Assembly: GCA_021234155.1 (NCBI GenBank)
Contig: JAJEKV010000171.1
Coordinates: 673,330 to 737,329, forward strand
Length of the DNA stretch: 64,000 nucleotides
From: Isoetes taiwanensis
Lineage: Eukaryota; Streptophyta; Lycopodiopsida; Isoetales; Isoetaceae
Direction of reading: 5' to 3'
The position numbers and the translations under genes are program-made. Shown piece after piece: positions 46,710 to 58,300 of this stretch. Numbering within the stretch: the first letter of the stretch is position 1; each line of letters opens with the position of its first letter. Below the pieces are notes generated by a model, which saw nothing but the letters and a program-made list of their open reading frames with translations, did not search any database and was not told where the DNA came from.

Positions 46710-46994
46710 GGTTCCTCATCTGCACCAACCTTGCATTGGCGCCTCGGTGACATATCACTGCTCAAAATCTTCTTGTTCTCTTGCCAAACAAGTTCCTTGG
46801 AACCCAATTGCGTGGTCGGTCTTGGTCACGAGATCACGCACTTGAGTTCCTTTTCTTTTGCAAGGGTTAGATCATCAATACATAATGTTAAGTTTAGACA
46901 ATAGTCATTTTTTGCTTTAATTAAATTGTTGTTAGGTACAAAAGAAATCATATGAAAATTTCATTTACAAGTCAAAATCATGGTAATACATTAA
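46710..46994 (-). other. E2 spacer between ORF-B and gag
   Basis: AT-rich spacer with no supported frame. Confidence 0.4.
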
Positions 46995-48586
46995 TTAGTA
47001 TATAGGAATACATTTAATGGACTTCATGATAATACTTAAAAAGGAGTTACAATGTACTTTAATTAAGTTAGCAAGCAATTCTTCCATCAATGATGTAATA
47101 AGCTTGAAGAAGTCCTTGATTTTCTTGAATCCTGTGCCCTTGCCCATGTTACTGCGGGATTCTAGCCGCCGATCCTCCCTCAATGCTCTTGCTACCTGTG
47201 GTGCGGGAGTTACAGTGCGATTGCGCCACTCTTACGACAAGTCGCATCCACGAGGTGGCCCCTTGCGAGAAGTCGAGCATGAAGTGCTACTTGATCTCTT
47301 GAAGAGGATAACATGGTCTACTTTCACATCTATTCTGCATGCTGACCAAAGCGAAAGTGCTATAAGGAGGCTACGGACTCTTCACCTCTTGGGCTAAATT
47401 CTTTATGGAAAACTATCATGCACCTTTTGGCTAAGGCGGAAGATAGTACACGAGTGACTTGCCCTTGGTTCCGCCCGGTGCAGTACCTTTTCTCCCGGTA
47501 CTTCCTAGAAGATGTCAATGCCATAAGATCCTCATGGTCTCTCCACATAGTAGTTGCACTCTCCAAATTGATCTTTGCTACAAGCTTCTCGGCAGCGTAC
47601 TCATGGGCGCCTGGCGGTGCTGGCGGCGCTTGGGCCCCTTCGGCTTGTACAACACCGCTTTGGATTTCCTGAAATTCTTCTTACGGAATGATGGGTTCTG
47701 TTCACGATACATCTACGCCTTATCGTTGGTATGCACGGATGTCGACATAGTTTCCCCGCATAGGAATGTCGTTCGCTACTTCCCTTGGTATCTCGGTAGG
47801 GTAGTCGATGAAGTCGCTACCACGTTCTGTGCAATTAGACCTAGGAGCTTCGTCTATCTGAGGTTCTCCTCTTGGCAATAGGGGAGGTTGAGGATGTCGA
47901 TGCGGCGAATATGTACTCCTCGCCATCGGCGATTATGAGGCAGTGATGCCCATTGGTGGCTCAAAGTCCGCCTTAAGCCTTCACGTTGCCCGAGCTATCG
48001 CCTCTCCATCCTTCTTGCCTCCCTCATCTCCCAGCTTGGGTTCTCTTCCTCTTCCTCTTAAGTAATCCTTTTCGATTTACCAGCGTAGGTGCTTCTGATG
48101 TGGAGCCGTGGTGTTAGGTATGCTAAGGTGCGGATCTCACGGATGCTTATCTGTCTTTGCTTTCGTGTGTCGAGGTGCCAAATCAAGGGTTGGATTGGCC
48201 CGGCTCCCCTGGTTGGTTAAGCGCCCTATCTTGCATGAACAATGCTAAAAAGGCTGCACTGGCTTGAGAGTACCTATGCCTATGATGCTTACAAAGGTCA
48301 TGTAGTGCGGCATGTTTACGGTTCTATCCCATAGCTTGTTCTTACCCTGGATCCCCACCTATGGCTTGAGCAAGAGAATCTAGAAACCCATTTCCCTCCC
48401 TAGGTGGCAAGCTAACTTCCAGTGTAAGACCTGGCGATCATATTGACAAATGATGTCGATTAGTATGGAGTTCTAGTCGAGTGGCATGGAGATCAAAGAG
48501 ATAATCAAAACATGGAAGACTTGTTGGGGGACAATCAATGAATGTGATTGGTCTCATTATACCATCGACAAAGCTTGAGGCGCCAT
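46995..48586 (-). pseudogene. E2 ORF-B: H2B-like histone fold
   Basis: From ATG at 48586, broken frames give PPREGNGFLDSLAQAIGGD (helix 1, matching E1 YGHFLEFFFEEIV), YSQASAAFLALFMQDRALNQ (helix 2) and, at 48177-48103, HLDTRKQRQISIREIRTLAY (loop 2 and helix 3). RKQRQISIREIRT follows the H2B pattern NKKPTITSREIQT, including the invariant REI-x-T, and is the best evidence that ORF-B is a histone. Downstream LIIADGEEYIF (about 47.93 kb) is the block conserved after the fold in E1 and E3. Around 47.5-47.6 kb, KLVAKINLESATTMWRDHED resembles the possible second fold of E1 ORF-B. The gene ends in a basic stretch near 47.0 kb. Confidence 0.5.
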
Positions 48587-48693
48587 TGAGCGAGAATAGC
48601 TATGGAAAATGGCTGATGGAAATGAGCAAAAGCCAAAGAAATCGCCAAAGGGGTGAGAAGCAACTCTAATGGAAAAAATGACAAATGAGGGTC

Positions 48694-48703
48694 CCTTTTA
48701 TAG
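48694..48703 (-). promoter_or_regulatory. TATA box before E2 ORF-B
   Basis: Minus strand CTATAAAAGG, 117 bp before the ORF-B ATG (48586), the same distance as in E3. Confidence 0.6.
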
Positions 48704-48876
48704 ACTAGGGGTGCCTCGGGTTCGTGCACAAAAGGTTCTTGATGGGGAAGACTCCAAATCTATGGCCACAGGTGTCCAAATAAGCTACCATGAAGTGCAA
48801 TTCTAAACAAAAGCAAAGCAAGAACGCCACATGGCGGTTTGTTGGGTCAAAATTAGTCAATTAGGAAAAATTGGCT

Positions 48877-49170
48877 GAAATCGGTCGAGCCTTAAACGCC
48901 CTAGTCGTTCCGGTAGCAGAAGGCGGATGCAGCGGTGTGACCCGATTTGGGTCTTTTAAGATACATTTGTGGATTTTTGAAGAATTGGAATTGCTAGGAT
49001 GACTATTTGGGCCGATTCTAAAAATCTAACTAGGGGTTTTTCTTACATAAGATTAGACCTTAAATTGATAAAGTTTTTGCGAAACCGGTCGGCCTTGAAA
49101 GCGCTACTGGCGTCCTTGAGGGCCTTGGTAGTCTGGCCTTGATTAATGACCCCGATTTCGGGCCGCTTCG
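48877..49170 (-). repeat. paired structured repeats upstream of E2 ORF-B
   Basis: Two imperfect copies, 204 bp apart (48877-48957 and 49081-49170), share GAAA-CGGTCG-GCCTT at the left, TAGT/TACT-CG-CC-G inside and TGACCC-CGATTT-GGG at the right. Position and spacing match the paired hairpins of E3, although the sequence differs. Confidence 0.6.
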
Positions 49171-49275
49171 AATTTATCTAATGCAGGAAGGATTTATCTA
49201 CTACTAATTGCAAAACAAAATTTTATATTTATGGGGAAAACTTAATAATTACATTAGTTTGAACAAAATGCATCC

Positions 49276-50328
49276 TCAAGGATATTCCTTGCGGATCACG
49301 GGCATCAAGTATATCCTTGGGCATCAAAGTCGCCCTCTTACCCGGCGTGGATGCGTAGCGGAGGGTTTCCCTTCCCCTCGAACAAGCGGGTGAGGCTGCG
49401 GCCCGGCTGCCTGAAACACCCGAGTTGTGGCGGCGTCCACTCTGTAGTGGTGGCGAACTCCGCCATCACCTCCGCGTAATTAAGCTCAAAGGTGCCTTCC
49501 TAATCCCGGGGAGATTGGTGCCTTTGCTGAAAGTGTCTAATCTCAGGAGACGCGAGGGGTGTCGCCGAATTGAGCCCATGGTGAGACCTTCTTGACTTCT
49601 CGAGACGTGGCGGCCCGGCAGGTACACGGTTCTCTTTGGCGGCCGGCCTCCCTCCGCGGTCTTGTTGGGATGTTTTGCGGCGAGTACCAATCATTATACC
49701 TCGTCCCATGACGGTATTCTTAGTATACCTTGGTAGTGGCCGGACAGAGGCGGTCACTCCTTCAAAGGCGAAGGCGCCCGCTAATACCTTCTTTACCACC
49801 TTAGGTGGCTTGGAGCCCTGCTTGGGTAAGGTGGTCTTGGGTCGCCCTTCCCCCCTGCTCTTCTTCTTCCTCACGCTCTTCTTCCTCTCTGCTCCTCTCT
49901 TCTTCCCGTGCTCCTCCTGGCCAGGGGGCTCCTCTATCCACGGTTAGGGGACCGTCGTTCTTCTCTTAGATCCTCAGCTCACCGCCCGCGGCTCCTCCTC
50001 AGCTCCCTCTCTTCCTCCCTTGCGGCCCTCTCTTGGCCCTTTCCGCAGCCTTCTCCTTGCCCTTCTTCCTTGGCGTAGAAGGCCAAGCCCGTCCACCTGG
50101 CTGCTGGACCTGCTCTTCCTCACCGCTCTTCCCGCCGGTGTCAGCGGCCCCGAGAATGGCGAGTCACGTCGGTTCTTTGCGTTCTAACAGAAGCGAGGGG
50201 CTGCTCGGCATCGTGATACGTGCGTTAAGCTCTTCTTCTTCTGGGGTGGGGAGCTCCTCTTCCCCCTTCTTAGGTGGAGGTGCTCGGATCTTCTTCACAT
50301 GGCGTCCATTTTGCTGGGTTGAAGCCAT
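49276..50328 (-). pseudogene. E2 ORF-A: degenerate CENH3-like histone H3
   Basis: ATG at 50328 opens MASTQQNGRHVKKIRAPPPK, a basic H3-tail-sized start, followed by a long Lys/Arg/Glu-rich tail (50.3-49.7 kb). The core is read across frames: EIRHFQQ, IRKAPLSLITR, EVMAEFATTTEWTPPQLGCF, QAA, LTRLFEGKGNPPLRIHAG, KRATLMPKDILDAR, IRKEYP, stop at 49276. The order REIRHFQ, LIRKAPF-x-L, REVMAEF, RLFE-x-NL-x-IHA, KR-x-TLMPKDI is that of H3 from the first helix to the C-terminus, and REIRHFQ is typical of plant centromeric H3. At least four frame changes. Same place and orientation as in E1 and E3. Confidence 0.8.
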
Positions 50329-50462
50329 CGAGGTGTGGTATCTGTCGGCTTCTGTAGGTTTGTTTGGTTCTTGCCATACTTAGGTGTCTACAAGCGGGTG
50401 GGGATAGGAGGTGGTCAAGAGAAGATTGGAGAAAGTTTGGAGGGAAAAATGAGGATTATGGA

Positions 50463-50530
50463 GATATTTAAAGGGGAGGGTCCACTGAGAATATTCTCCT
50501 ACCATAATTACCCCTGTTTTATTAGCCCCC

Positions 50531-50576
<46 letters not shown>
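50463..50576 (-). promoter_or_regulatory. poly(dA:dT) tract and TATA-like box before E2 ORF-A
   Basis: Thirty-nine consecutive T (50538-50576; A on the element strand) lie about 64 bp upstream of a TATA-like CCTTTAAATATC (50463-50474), itself about 140 bp before the ORF-A ATG. Long poly(dA:dT) tracts disfavour nucleosomes and often mark promoters. The exact length may be unreliable. Confidence 0.4.
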
Positions 50577-50579
<3 letters not shown>

Positions 50580-51462
50580 GCAAGGTGTTTTATGTTGCAT
50601 TTTATAGCAGAAATACATAAGTACCTTCTTATGCATGAATAAAAGCGAAGTAGAAATATAGGAGCTGCTTTGGCTATAGCTGAATCCTTATAGTCTTATA
50701 ATAAAATATAGATATCGGAAAAATAAAATAAAACAGCTGATGAAGTTTGGTCTGAAAAGCTGACGATAACTAGAGTGTGATCCTATCTTGATCCACAATG
50801 CTGATTAGTATACGAATACTCCGAGCATATGACTTGCTTCAAACCACATCAAGCACATCACGTAGAATTGAAATGCGGGATGTCATTCTTGCCAAACATC
50901 TTATTATGTCCAAATCCTGCAGTGTGTAATTGGTGAAATCAAGCGGCTGAGGACATGTGCTTGCCTCTTAACGCCATTTATGAAGCAGAGCTCTCAAAGT
51001 ATGGTTTAGAGATTATTAAACCTCCATACACCTCTGCGATTTTGAGCACCCTTATTAATTACAAGATATTTAGTACTTATTTAATTATTAATGTATATGT
51101 TAAATCCATGATAATTGATATTATACTTGAATTTCGAATTTTTTCTAATGGTTGAGGTGCAATCTATGAATTTCTTCATTTTTTCACAGGTCTCCAGGTG
51201 TGCATGGATTCTCCGACCCATTTAGGTGTGAAGTGAATCGCAGAATGCATGATTTTCCTCCAAAATTTACTATAGAAGATGCGTTTGACTCCTCAGACCT
51301 TCGTCTAACTTGCTTAACCTGAATCTGGCCCACTACTGGGAGAAAATTTTTTTCCCCCATTTTCGGTTCGATGGTGAAATGTTTATTTCACACCCCTATA
51401 GGCTTTGTTAGACTACTTCATGGTTGTAGTCGGTGCTGGATTCTTGGTCAACCAAGAACATT
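50577..51462 (-). other. E2 leader
   Basis: Leader between the primer site and the poly(dA:dT) tract. No supported frame. Confidence 0.4.
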
Positions 51463-51474
51463 GCTCTGATACCA
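51463..51474 (-). other. E2 primer-binding site
   Basis: Minus strand TGGTATCAGAGC, a perfect 12-base match to the 3' end of initiator-Met tRNA, one base inside the 5' LTR. Confidence 0.9.
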
Positions 51475-51475
51475 T

Positions 51476-53201
51476 TGTGGCGGCTCCACGCTAAACATCA
51501 TTGACCCGGAAATACGGCAATCCCCAATGGAAACAAACCTTGGCTGCGCTGGACCCTTCGTCTACCCTTTCGGGGGTGACTCTTAGTCGCCCGGGGCTTC
51601 TGAAGGTGTCTTTAGCGCGCCCTTCCCCTATGGGCTCCTATAACGTGACGATAACGCGTCGAACTAGCATAAAGCATATACAAATGCTACGCCGGTGGTG
51701 CATGCACATAAACCAATGCAAAGATGATAATCACAAACCATAAAACAGAGCTCTACCCGGTTTCCGGACTTCGTAAGGAGGGTGGTACGGCCGGCTAGAC
51801 TTACCTCAAGATAGAAGCCGGCCAGAATTAAAGCGTGGCGGTATAGGTATGGCTAGGGTTGACCACTCCATCCGCCCCTCCACGGTGCATACTGCGGATA
51901 GGGCTAGATCGGGGCTCGACGGGACTCACAACCTTCGGATCACTTAATCCCATGGCATCACCATGGGACTACTCCGAGGTTACCATCTCCACGGTCGATG
52001 GGGCGGGAAGGGTTGCATCTCCCCTCCAAGTCTAGAAGATGCTGAGTAGGCGGCTAGAGAATCGATGGCGACACCGATTAGGTACCGACTGAACCCCCAA
52101 AGCGAGAGCCAAACCAACGCACGGCTCGAGGAAGCGAGGGGCAACACCATTGCGGGGAGATTGTCGGACCCATGCTGCATTACCGCGAGTGACCCGACCA
52201 TAAGCCTAGCCACTGTGGGATCCCCAGAGCTACTGCGGCGGGGATCCTCCCTCCACTTTCCCTCTAGCCCGTTATGCGGTCTTTGAGTCATATCATAGCC
52301 TCAGTAATAGCCTGGTGGAATCTAATACACCAGGGCATAACTAATAGGAACTAAAGGGATCTACTCTAGGAGCATACTACATATGAGAAACCACAAGATT
52401 ACCACCCCCTTCCACAATACAAGAGGGCAACATGATCAACCATCATCACATCATCATCACATCATGAGGAATAATCATAAGAAGAACATCTTAACCTAAT
52501 CATACAACTAACTAATAGTTAGGGTTCCTTGATTAGGGTTCAAGATATTGAATATGGGATTCTAGGATGGCTCTACTCTAGATACAAAATACCCTGGCAC
52601 ATCTGGAATGCTAATCCCGGATGAGCTATCCCTAGCTATCCTACATACCTGCTCACAAGAAGCTCTCCCCTCCCGGATCCAGATTGCCTCCATGGTCTTG
52701 ACTCGCATTGATGCTGCTCTTGCTCTGAAGCGGAGTCTACCTGGCAGAAATTTCGCGCACCGATCTATGCTTTCGACAAGCGATGTTGAAGCGGGGTTTA
52801 CGGCAGTGGTGATCCGGAAGCTGGGGCTGGAAAGAGGCTGAGGTTAGGGTTTGAGGGCCTATATGAGCTAGGTCCACCTAGGATTACCCGCGTGCGGCAC
52901 CAATGCGGGTGAGTCNNNNNNNNNNNNNNNNNNNNNNNNNNNNNNNNNNNNNNNNNNNNNNNNNNNNNNNNNNNNNNNNNNNNNNNNNNNNNNNNNNNNN
53001 NNNNNNNNNNNNNNNACGTATTGGCGGAGTGCCACCAATAGGTTAGGCCGTGGATAATGGTCCTAAACATGGTTTGAAACTAAGTTATGAATAGCAGCCA
53101 TGCACTAGTGCCACAACATAGTATACAAGGCTATGAATGATAGACTTGTAGTGAAACCCGGATCGAGGAATATCGTCTTTTATGAAGCGTATATTTCCCT
53201 G
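51476..53201 (-). repeat. E2 5' LTR with assembly gap
   Basis: Matches 39540-41185. It contains a run of 100 N (52916-53015). The outer terminus stops at CCCTGG, about 9 bp short of the CCGTCACA seen in the other LTR. Confidence 0.88.
52916..53015. other. assembly gap (100 N)
   Basis: Exactly 100 undetermined bases, the conventional placeholder for a scaffold gap of unknown size, within the E2 5' LTR. The other LTR lacks any extra sequence here, so the true gap may be only a few tens of bases. Confidence 0.99.
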
Positions 53202-54060
53202 GGCAAATCCTGTGAGAGAAAGGATTTCGACTTCGACGAGTTCTTTGCACCAAGCTGCGGCAACAACGGACCCTAGATAATGATTTCATCGTCCGAGATT
53301 TCCCTTCAAAGAGTGAGAAGCCGACACCTGCCTATCACGAGGTGGAGCTTGGACCTCAAACCCAACAACATCGAACCAAATAATGGAAGCTTCGAGGGCG
53401 CCATGCGAGGAGTTCTATGCCATCAAAGAGCGGATGGGGATCCATTGGCAAGACCATGAGCATTTTGATGGCGGAAGCTCTTCGATACCCGGCTCCACCG
53501 CAGACGAGGAAGAGGAGGAATCGACATCCAGTGATTTCATGAAACCAATCGAGGGGATTCTGAAGAATCGCGAGGGTAGGAGTCGATGAATCTGTAGGAA
53601 GAACATAAATTTGGCGGTAGAGGCGATGAGTCATCAACGGCCTTTACAATGGCCAATTAATTCTATCTTCCCTGGCGGATGGGAGAATAAGCGGTAATAC
53701 ATAAATTCAGCCCGAGGCGAAGAAAAGTGTTTATAACTCATATGCCTCTCGGCTTTGTAGCATGCATACGTATGTTGCAAACATCGACTATCGCGTCTTA
53801 GTCAAAGAGGAAAGCGATGGCGTGGAACATCTTCGACTTATTGCCTACGGCGGCGGGGAAGATTAGCGATGCTGACCCACACCTCAACCCTTGAGTAGAG
53901 GGAATTGGTGAAATGGCACTACAGGCGGGGCGTCAATAGCATCGAAGGGAACTTGGGGCCATTTCGGTAAAGGCGCGACTGATTAAAGAAATTTCTCAAA
54001 AGACACCTCGTGATTTCCAAGAATAGTTGGGTGTAATCCCGTGGCAGTGGGCATCGAGAT
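53202..54060 (+). pseudogene. E3 ORF-B, 3' part
   Basis: Plus-strand continuation of E3 ORF-B after the E2 insertion. It contains an acidic/serine stretch (GSTADEEEEESTSSDFMKPI, 53383-53589) like that between the two halves of E1 ORF-B, then short frames such as KAMAWNIFDLLPTAAGKISD. No clear histone fold is visible here. Position between ORF-B part 1 and gag supports the assignment. Confidence 0.5.
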
Positions 54061-54109
54061 ATTACATAATAGAAATATTTTGTTGCCAATATTAAAATGT
54101 TTTTGTTGA

Positions 54110-55380
54110 TTGTATTTGGTTCAAAACTATATCGGCAAATACATGAATGCAATAAAACAAATGAATCTAGCAGAAGTAAGGCCCCTATGGTCAGCTGTGT
54201 ATGCGACTAGGGAACAAAAGGCGTCAGACAGCAGGGAGGCAGTGGAAGAAACCCGGATAGGCAACCAATTGCAAGGAACACGATTGAAGAATCGGCCCTC
54301 TAACTCCTGAAGAAGAAATGTAATAAAATGAAATCGGACTGTAAATATAAAGCTGGTATGAAGCATCCCGGTCCGGTACGGATAACACCAACGCAAAGGT
54401 GTAAAGCAACACCTCGGTCGAGGAAGATAAAGAGAGGGAGTAAAGAAGGGTCTCCTAACGCGGATACCTCCGACTTCGATTTCGGTCCGGTTCTGATCCA
54501 GAAAGAGAGGCGAGCAGTCTTGAGGACCATAAGAGGCGGCGGAAAGACACTAAAAGCCTAAGACTACCAAAGAAGGTAGACTTCGGCCAGAAGCGTATGG
54601 AAGGCCCGAGGAAGCAGGCAATTCGAGCGAGGAAATAGGTGGAGCTTGGAAACTGGCGTGGCACCGATGAGATAGTGAAGTATAGCCGCGCCCTATGGTA
54701 TGAGGACAAGGACAAAGGCGGGGTGGCAACGAAGCCAGCAAAGGAGCATCAACATCGGTGGAAGGGTTATGTCAAGACCCATGGCTTAAAAGCGGAGCGG
54801 GTGCAGATTCAAAAGTTTGCTAAAGCTTTCAAAGCGCCATTACATCAAGGGAACACAAGTCCAACATGATCGCGGCGGTTCACGAGGTTGCGGCAAAGGG
54901 TACAAAACAATCGAAATACACCGAGAATTCATGAGACTAAGGCTTTATGTGCGGTTGAGGGAAAAGCAGCGATGGAGCTATATTGAAGGATTGAGCGAAG
55001 AGATCCGAAGTAAGCTTGTAAGGGCAATAGACCCCAAGGCCCGGTGCTCGAGCGAGAATACAAGGCAATAAGCACAAGGCGGACGAGCGGTAGTGAGGAA
55101 GCAGCAATATTACGGGATAGAGCCGCAAGGCAGCGAGGGAGTTACGCCTGTGCGAGAGCAGCTGAGTCCAGCGATATATAGTGCTGGCAACCGAGCTGAC
55201 CGGAGAGGAAGCGGGGTGTCCTTCAAGGGACAAGCGGGGAAGAATTCCGAACTACTCAAAAGCGATCACGGTCCCTTTTACGAGGCAATACCTAAAAAGA
55301 GGCGGGGAGTGCATCAGCGCAACTACGATTGGATGCTTCCAACCCGGGCCATAGGACAGCAAAGCACCCGTTAAGTCATG
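54110..55380 (+). pseudogene. E3 gag
   Basis: Shifted frames align with E1 gag: KRGSKEGSPNADTSDFDF (Ser-rich), GVATKPAKEHQHRWKGYVKT and FAKAFKAPL (E1 ARIWWKGYAKAKH and FAKAFKSH), HREFMRLRLYV, SYIEGLSEEIRSKLVRAIDP. Many indels; not functional. Confidence 0.82.
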
Positions 55381-58300
55381 AAGCAGCGGCGTCCAGCCCG
55401 AATAATGGGTGGATGGGAGACTCCCCTCCGACGGCGGCGGCGAGGCCACGACTCCTCTGAGGAATTGATTACATCTGCGCAATAGTCTGACGGTAGAAGC
55501 GGTATGTTAATATCCACGGTACGGAAGATAACTCAAGTCATTTGTAATCTGATAGACTGCGGAAGTAATACGATTTTGCGTCCCCAAGATGGAGTGAAAT
55601 ATTGAAGTTAAGGGAAACCATTGAAGTCAAAAGCCGAGACTGTAGTCGCGGCAAAAGCAGGGGAATACGGAGCTACGACCGGCAAAGAGGATAAATTCGA
55701 CGGTAACAGGAATCAACATCTATGCGGTAGAGGTGATGAACATTGGAAATCTGACTTAATTATCGGCATGGTACCTGCGGCCCATTAGAACCATCATTGA
55801 TTGTGGAAGGTGACCTTCCGGCACTATGGAAGATCACTGCAGAAATCACGCGGGTAAGGAAGTCGTTGCCTGTGTGTGTAAATGTATGTCTAGTGGCGCT
55901 GCTCAAAGGCATAGGAGTGAAACGGTGTATCTTCAAGCTTCGGTTATTGGGAGGAGCGAGGTTAGAAAGTGTGGGAAGATATTAAAGGTCAACAAGCTAG
56001 AACGGTGCGCTAAGTTGGTAAAAGAGTTCCATGATCTCTTCCGGGATGAGATCAAAAAGCTTCCTCCTTCTGAAATTCGAGGTGTGAGATATGCTTACTC
56101 GGGCCGGGGATAAGAAACCAACAAGCGGCCGTACAAGATGGCGGCGCAAGAACTAATCATTTGAAGAAACAGTGCGAGGGGTTGCTTGACCTGGAAGCTT
56201 CATCAAACCCTGAGTATCTCACCATTTGGAGCACCTATCTTGTTTAAGTAAAGAGAGAAAGATGGTAGCTTGAGGATGTGCATAGATTCTGGTGATTAAA
56301 CAGAAGCACACCATCAAAAGAACAAATAGTATCTTGCTCCCCAAGATCGGGCTTTGATGGATCAACTCCAAGATTTTTGAGTATTCTCAAAGATCGACAC
56401 GAGGAATTCGAGGATACCATCGGTCGGGATCAAAGAAAGAGAGCGTCCACAAGGCGCATTTAGAGACAATATGGGCATTCTGAGTTCACCGTGGTAATGG
56501 ATTCGGATTGTCGGAGAAATGCCCGATAGCGTTCATGAGACTCATGGGCGGTATCTTGAGGAGTTCATAGATGCATTCATCATGAGTATTTTGTGACATC
56601 TTGTATCTGTTAAAACCCTAGAAGAACATGCAACACCTAAGAAAAGTCTTTGGAGAAAGTCGAAAGTACGGTTATGCATGAGAAGTTAAATCAGAAGTGT
56701 CCTTAAGCCCACCACGGAGAGTAGACTACCACGCGGTATGTGATCTATTGGAGGAATTTCGACCGGTCTGCTTAAGATCAAAGCGTTGATACACGTGGCC
56801 GACGCAAGAGCGTCCATGAGGTGGAAGCTTTCACCGGCCTAGCGGATACTATAGGAAGTTCGTAAAGAACTTTGCAAGATAGCAGCCAGCTACTTATTGT
56901 GATTTGGCCAAGGTGAAAGATTAGGTGACGAATATGGATTGGAACTGAAAAGGCGTTGACAACGTAGCCAGATCTCTTAACCTTACCCGGACCGAAAGAT
57001 AAGCTTCGTAACAGGATGCAACCAAGGTATACAAATGCGGTGTTGATCGCGGGGAAGAGCGTGTAGTAGCATATGATTAGCGAAGATGAGCGGCGAAACA
57101 TAAGCTAAGGCCGCGACCGAGGCTACTTGGGTTAGCCGAGCTCTGATTTGGAGGCACTATCATTAGGAAGGAAGTTCCAACTTGACCGCGGATCATCGAG
57201 TCTCAATAAAGTCTTCCAGCAACCACACCTCAACACAGAGGCAAAAGAAGACGGATGGAGTTCCTGAGGAATATGACCCGACGCGTAGATCTATAAAGCG
57301 GACTCATTGTGGTAGCAGATGCACTTTCAAAGGCACCTCGACAACTAAAGGAGATCAAAAGAACTGCAGGCGCTATTATCACGCTCACCGGCCGACTTGA
57401 GGAAGAAAATTGAGGAAATCATGAGATATAGATTTCAAAAAGGAAGTGTGCAAAGGGGCAAGGGCGGACAAGGAGAGAAACCAAGAACTTCAAGAAGAAG
57501 GTAACCTCTTATACCACAAGAATAAGTTGTGTGCGGAGTCATCGAGGAAATTGAGGAAATTGATTACTTGCCGCGATACTACAACACAGCCCAATAACAT
57601 ATACATCACCGAGTTCATGAAGACTTACTTCAAAATCAGGAAATTATTTATTGGCCGGGCATGAAAGCCAATTGCGCTTTCGATACATCAAGGAGTGCGG
57701 TTATGTCAACAAACATAAGAAGCGAGCAACTTGAGAGTTCGAGGCATTAGAACCATTAAGCGGTGCCAAAGCGCTAAATTATGGAAGCTGAGTCATCGGC
57801 ATGGACTTCATATGAGGGCTTCCAAATGATCGAGGGAAGGATGCAGCAGCCGAAGATGGCACTTTTGTACCATGCAAGACCACGAAACCGTCGCGTTATA
57901 AACTCTTCGCAAAGGAGATCTAAGAGGGCGAAGTTTATGAGTGCCTTTTGGCAAGATCTATTCCGCGACAATTAGAGACGAGAAGCTGTCCATGAGCACG
58001 GCCTATCATGTCAGTAGGCGGATGGGCAATGAGCAGTGGCGAGAATTTTGGAAGACATGCTTTCTGAGGAAACTATGTACGGAACAAGCGGTATGTGGGA
58101 AGAGTTTATTCCTTGAGGAATTGGAGTTACAGTATAATAGCACCAAAGCGGGGAATCTCGTAGTATGGCCGTTCATGATCAACTCTGACTACCAATACTA
58201 ACTCAATTATCAAAGTAGAGTTTAGCGGCACATGTTGTCCGGAGCATGCAGCGGTGGTAGAAAGAGGTTCGAGGATATCTTCGACAAAGTCGACAAGAGC

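Larger units (their letters stand above)
39540..53201 (-). mobile_element. Ty3/gypsy chromovirus E2 with histone genes, inserted in E3
   Basis: A 13.7-kb minus-strand element. It has LTRs at 39540-41185 (3') and 51476-53201 (5'), a perfect initiator-Met primer site (51463-51474), ORF-A with H3 relic (50328-49276), ORF-B (48586 to about 46995), gag (46709-45600), pol (45.5-42.05 kb) and a purine tract at 41186-41200. It interrupts E3 ORF-B: E3 sequence stops at 39539 and resumes at 53202. The outer 9 or so bases of the 5' LTR are missing and no target duplication is visible. Pol and gag are heavily frameshifted. Confidence 0.9.
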
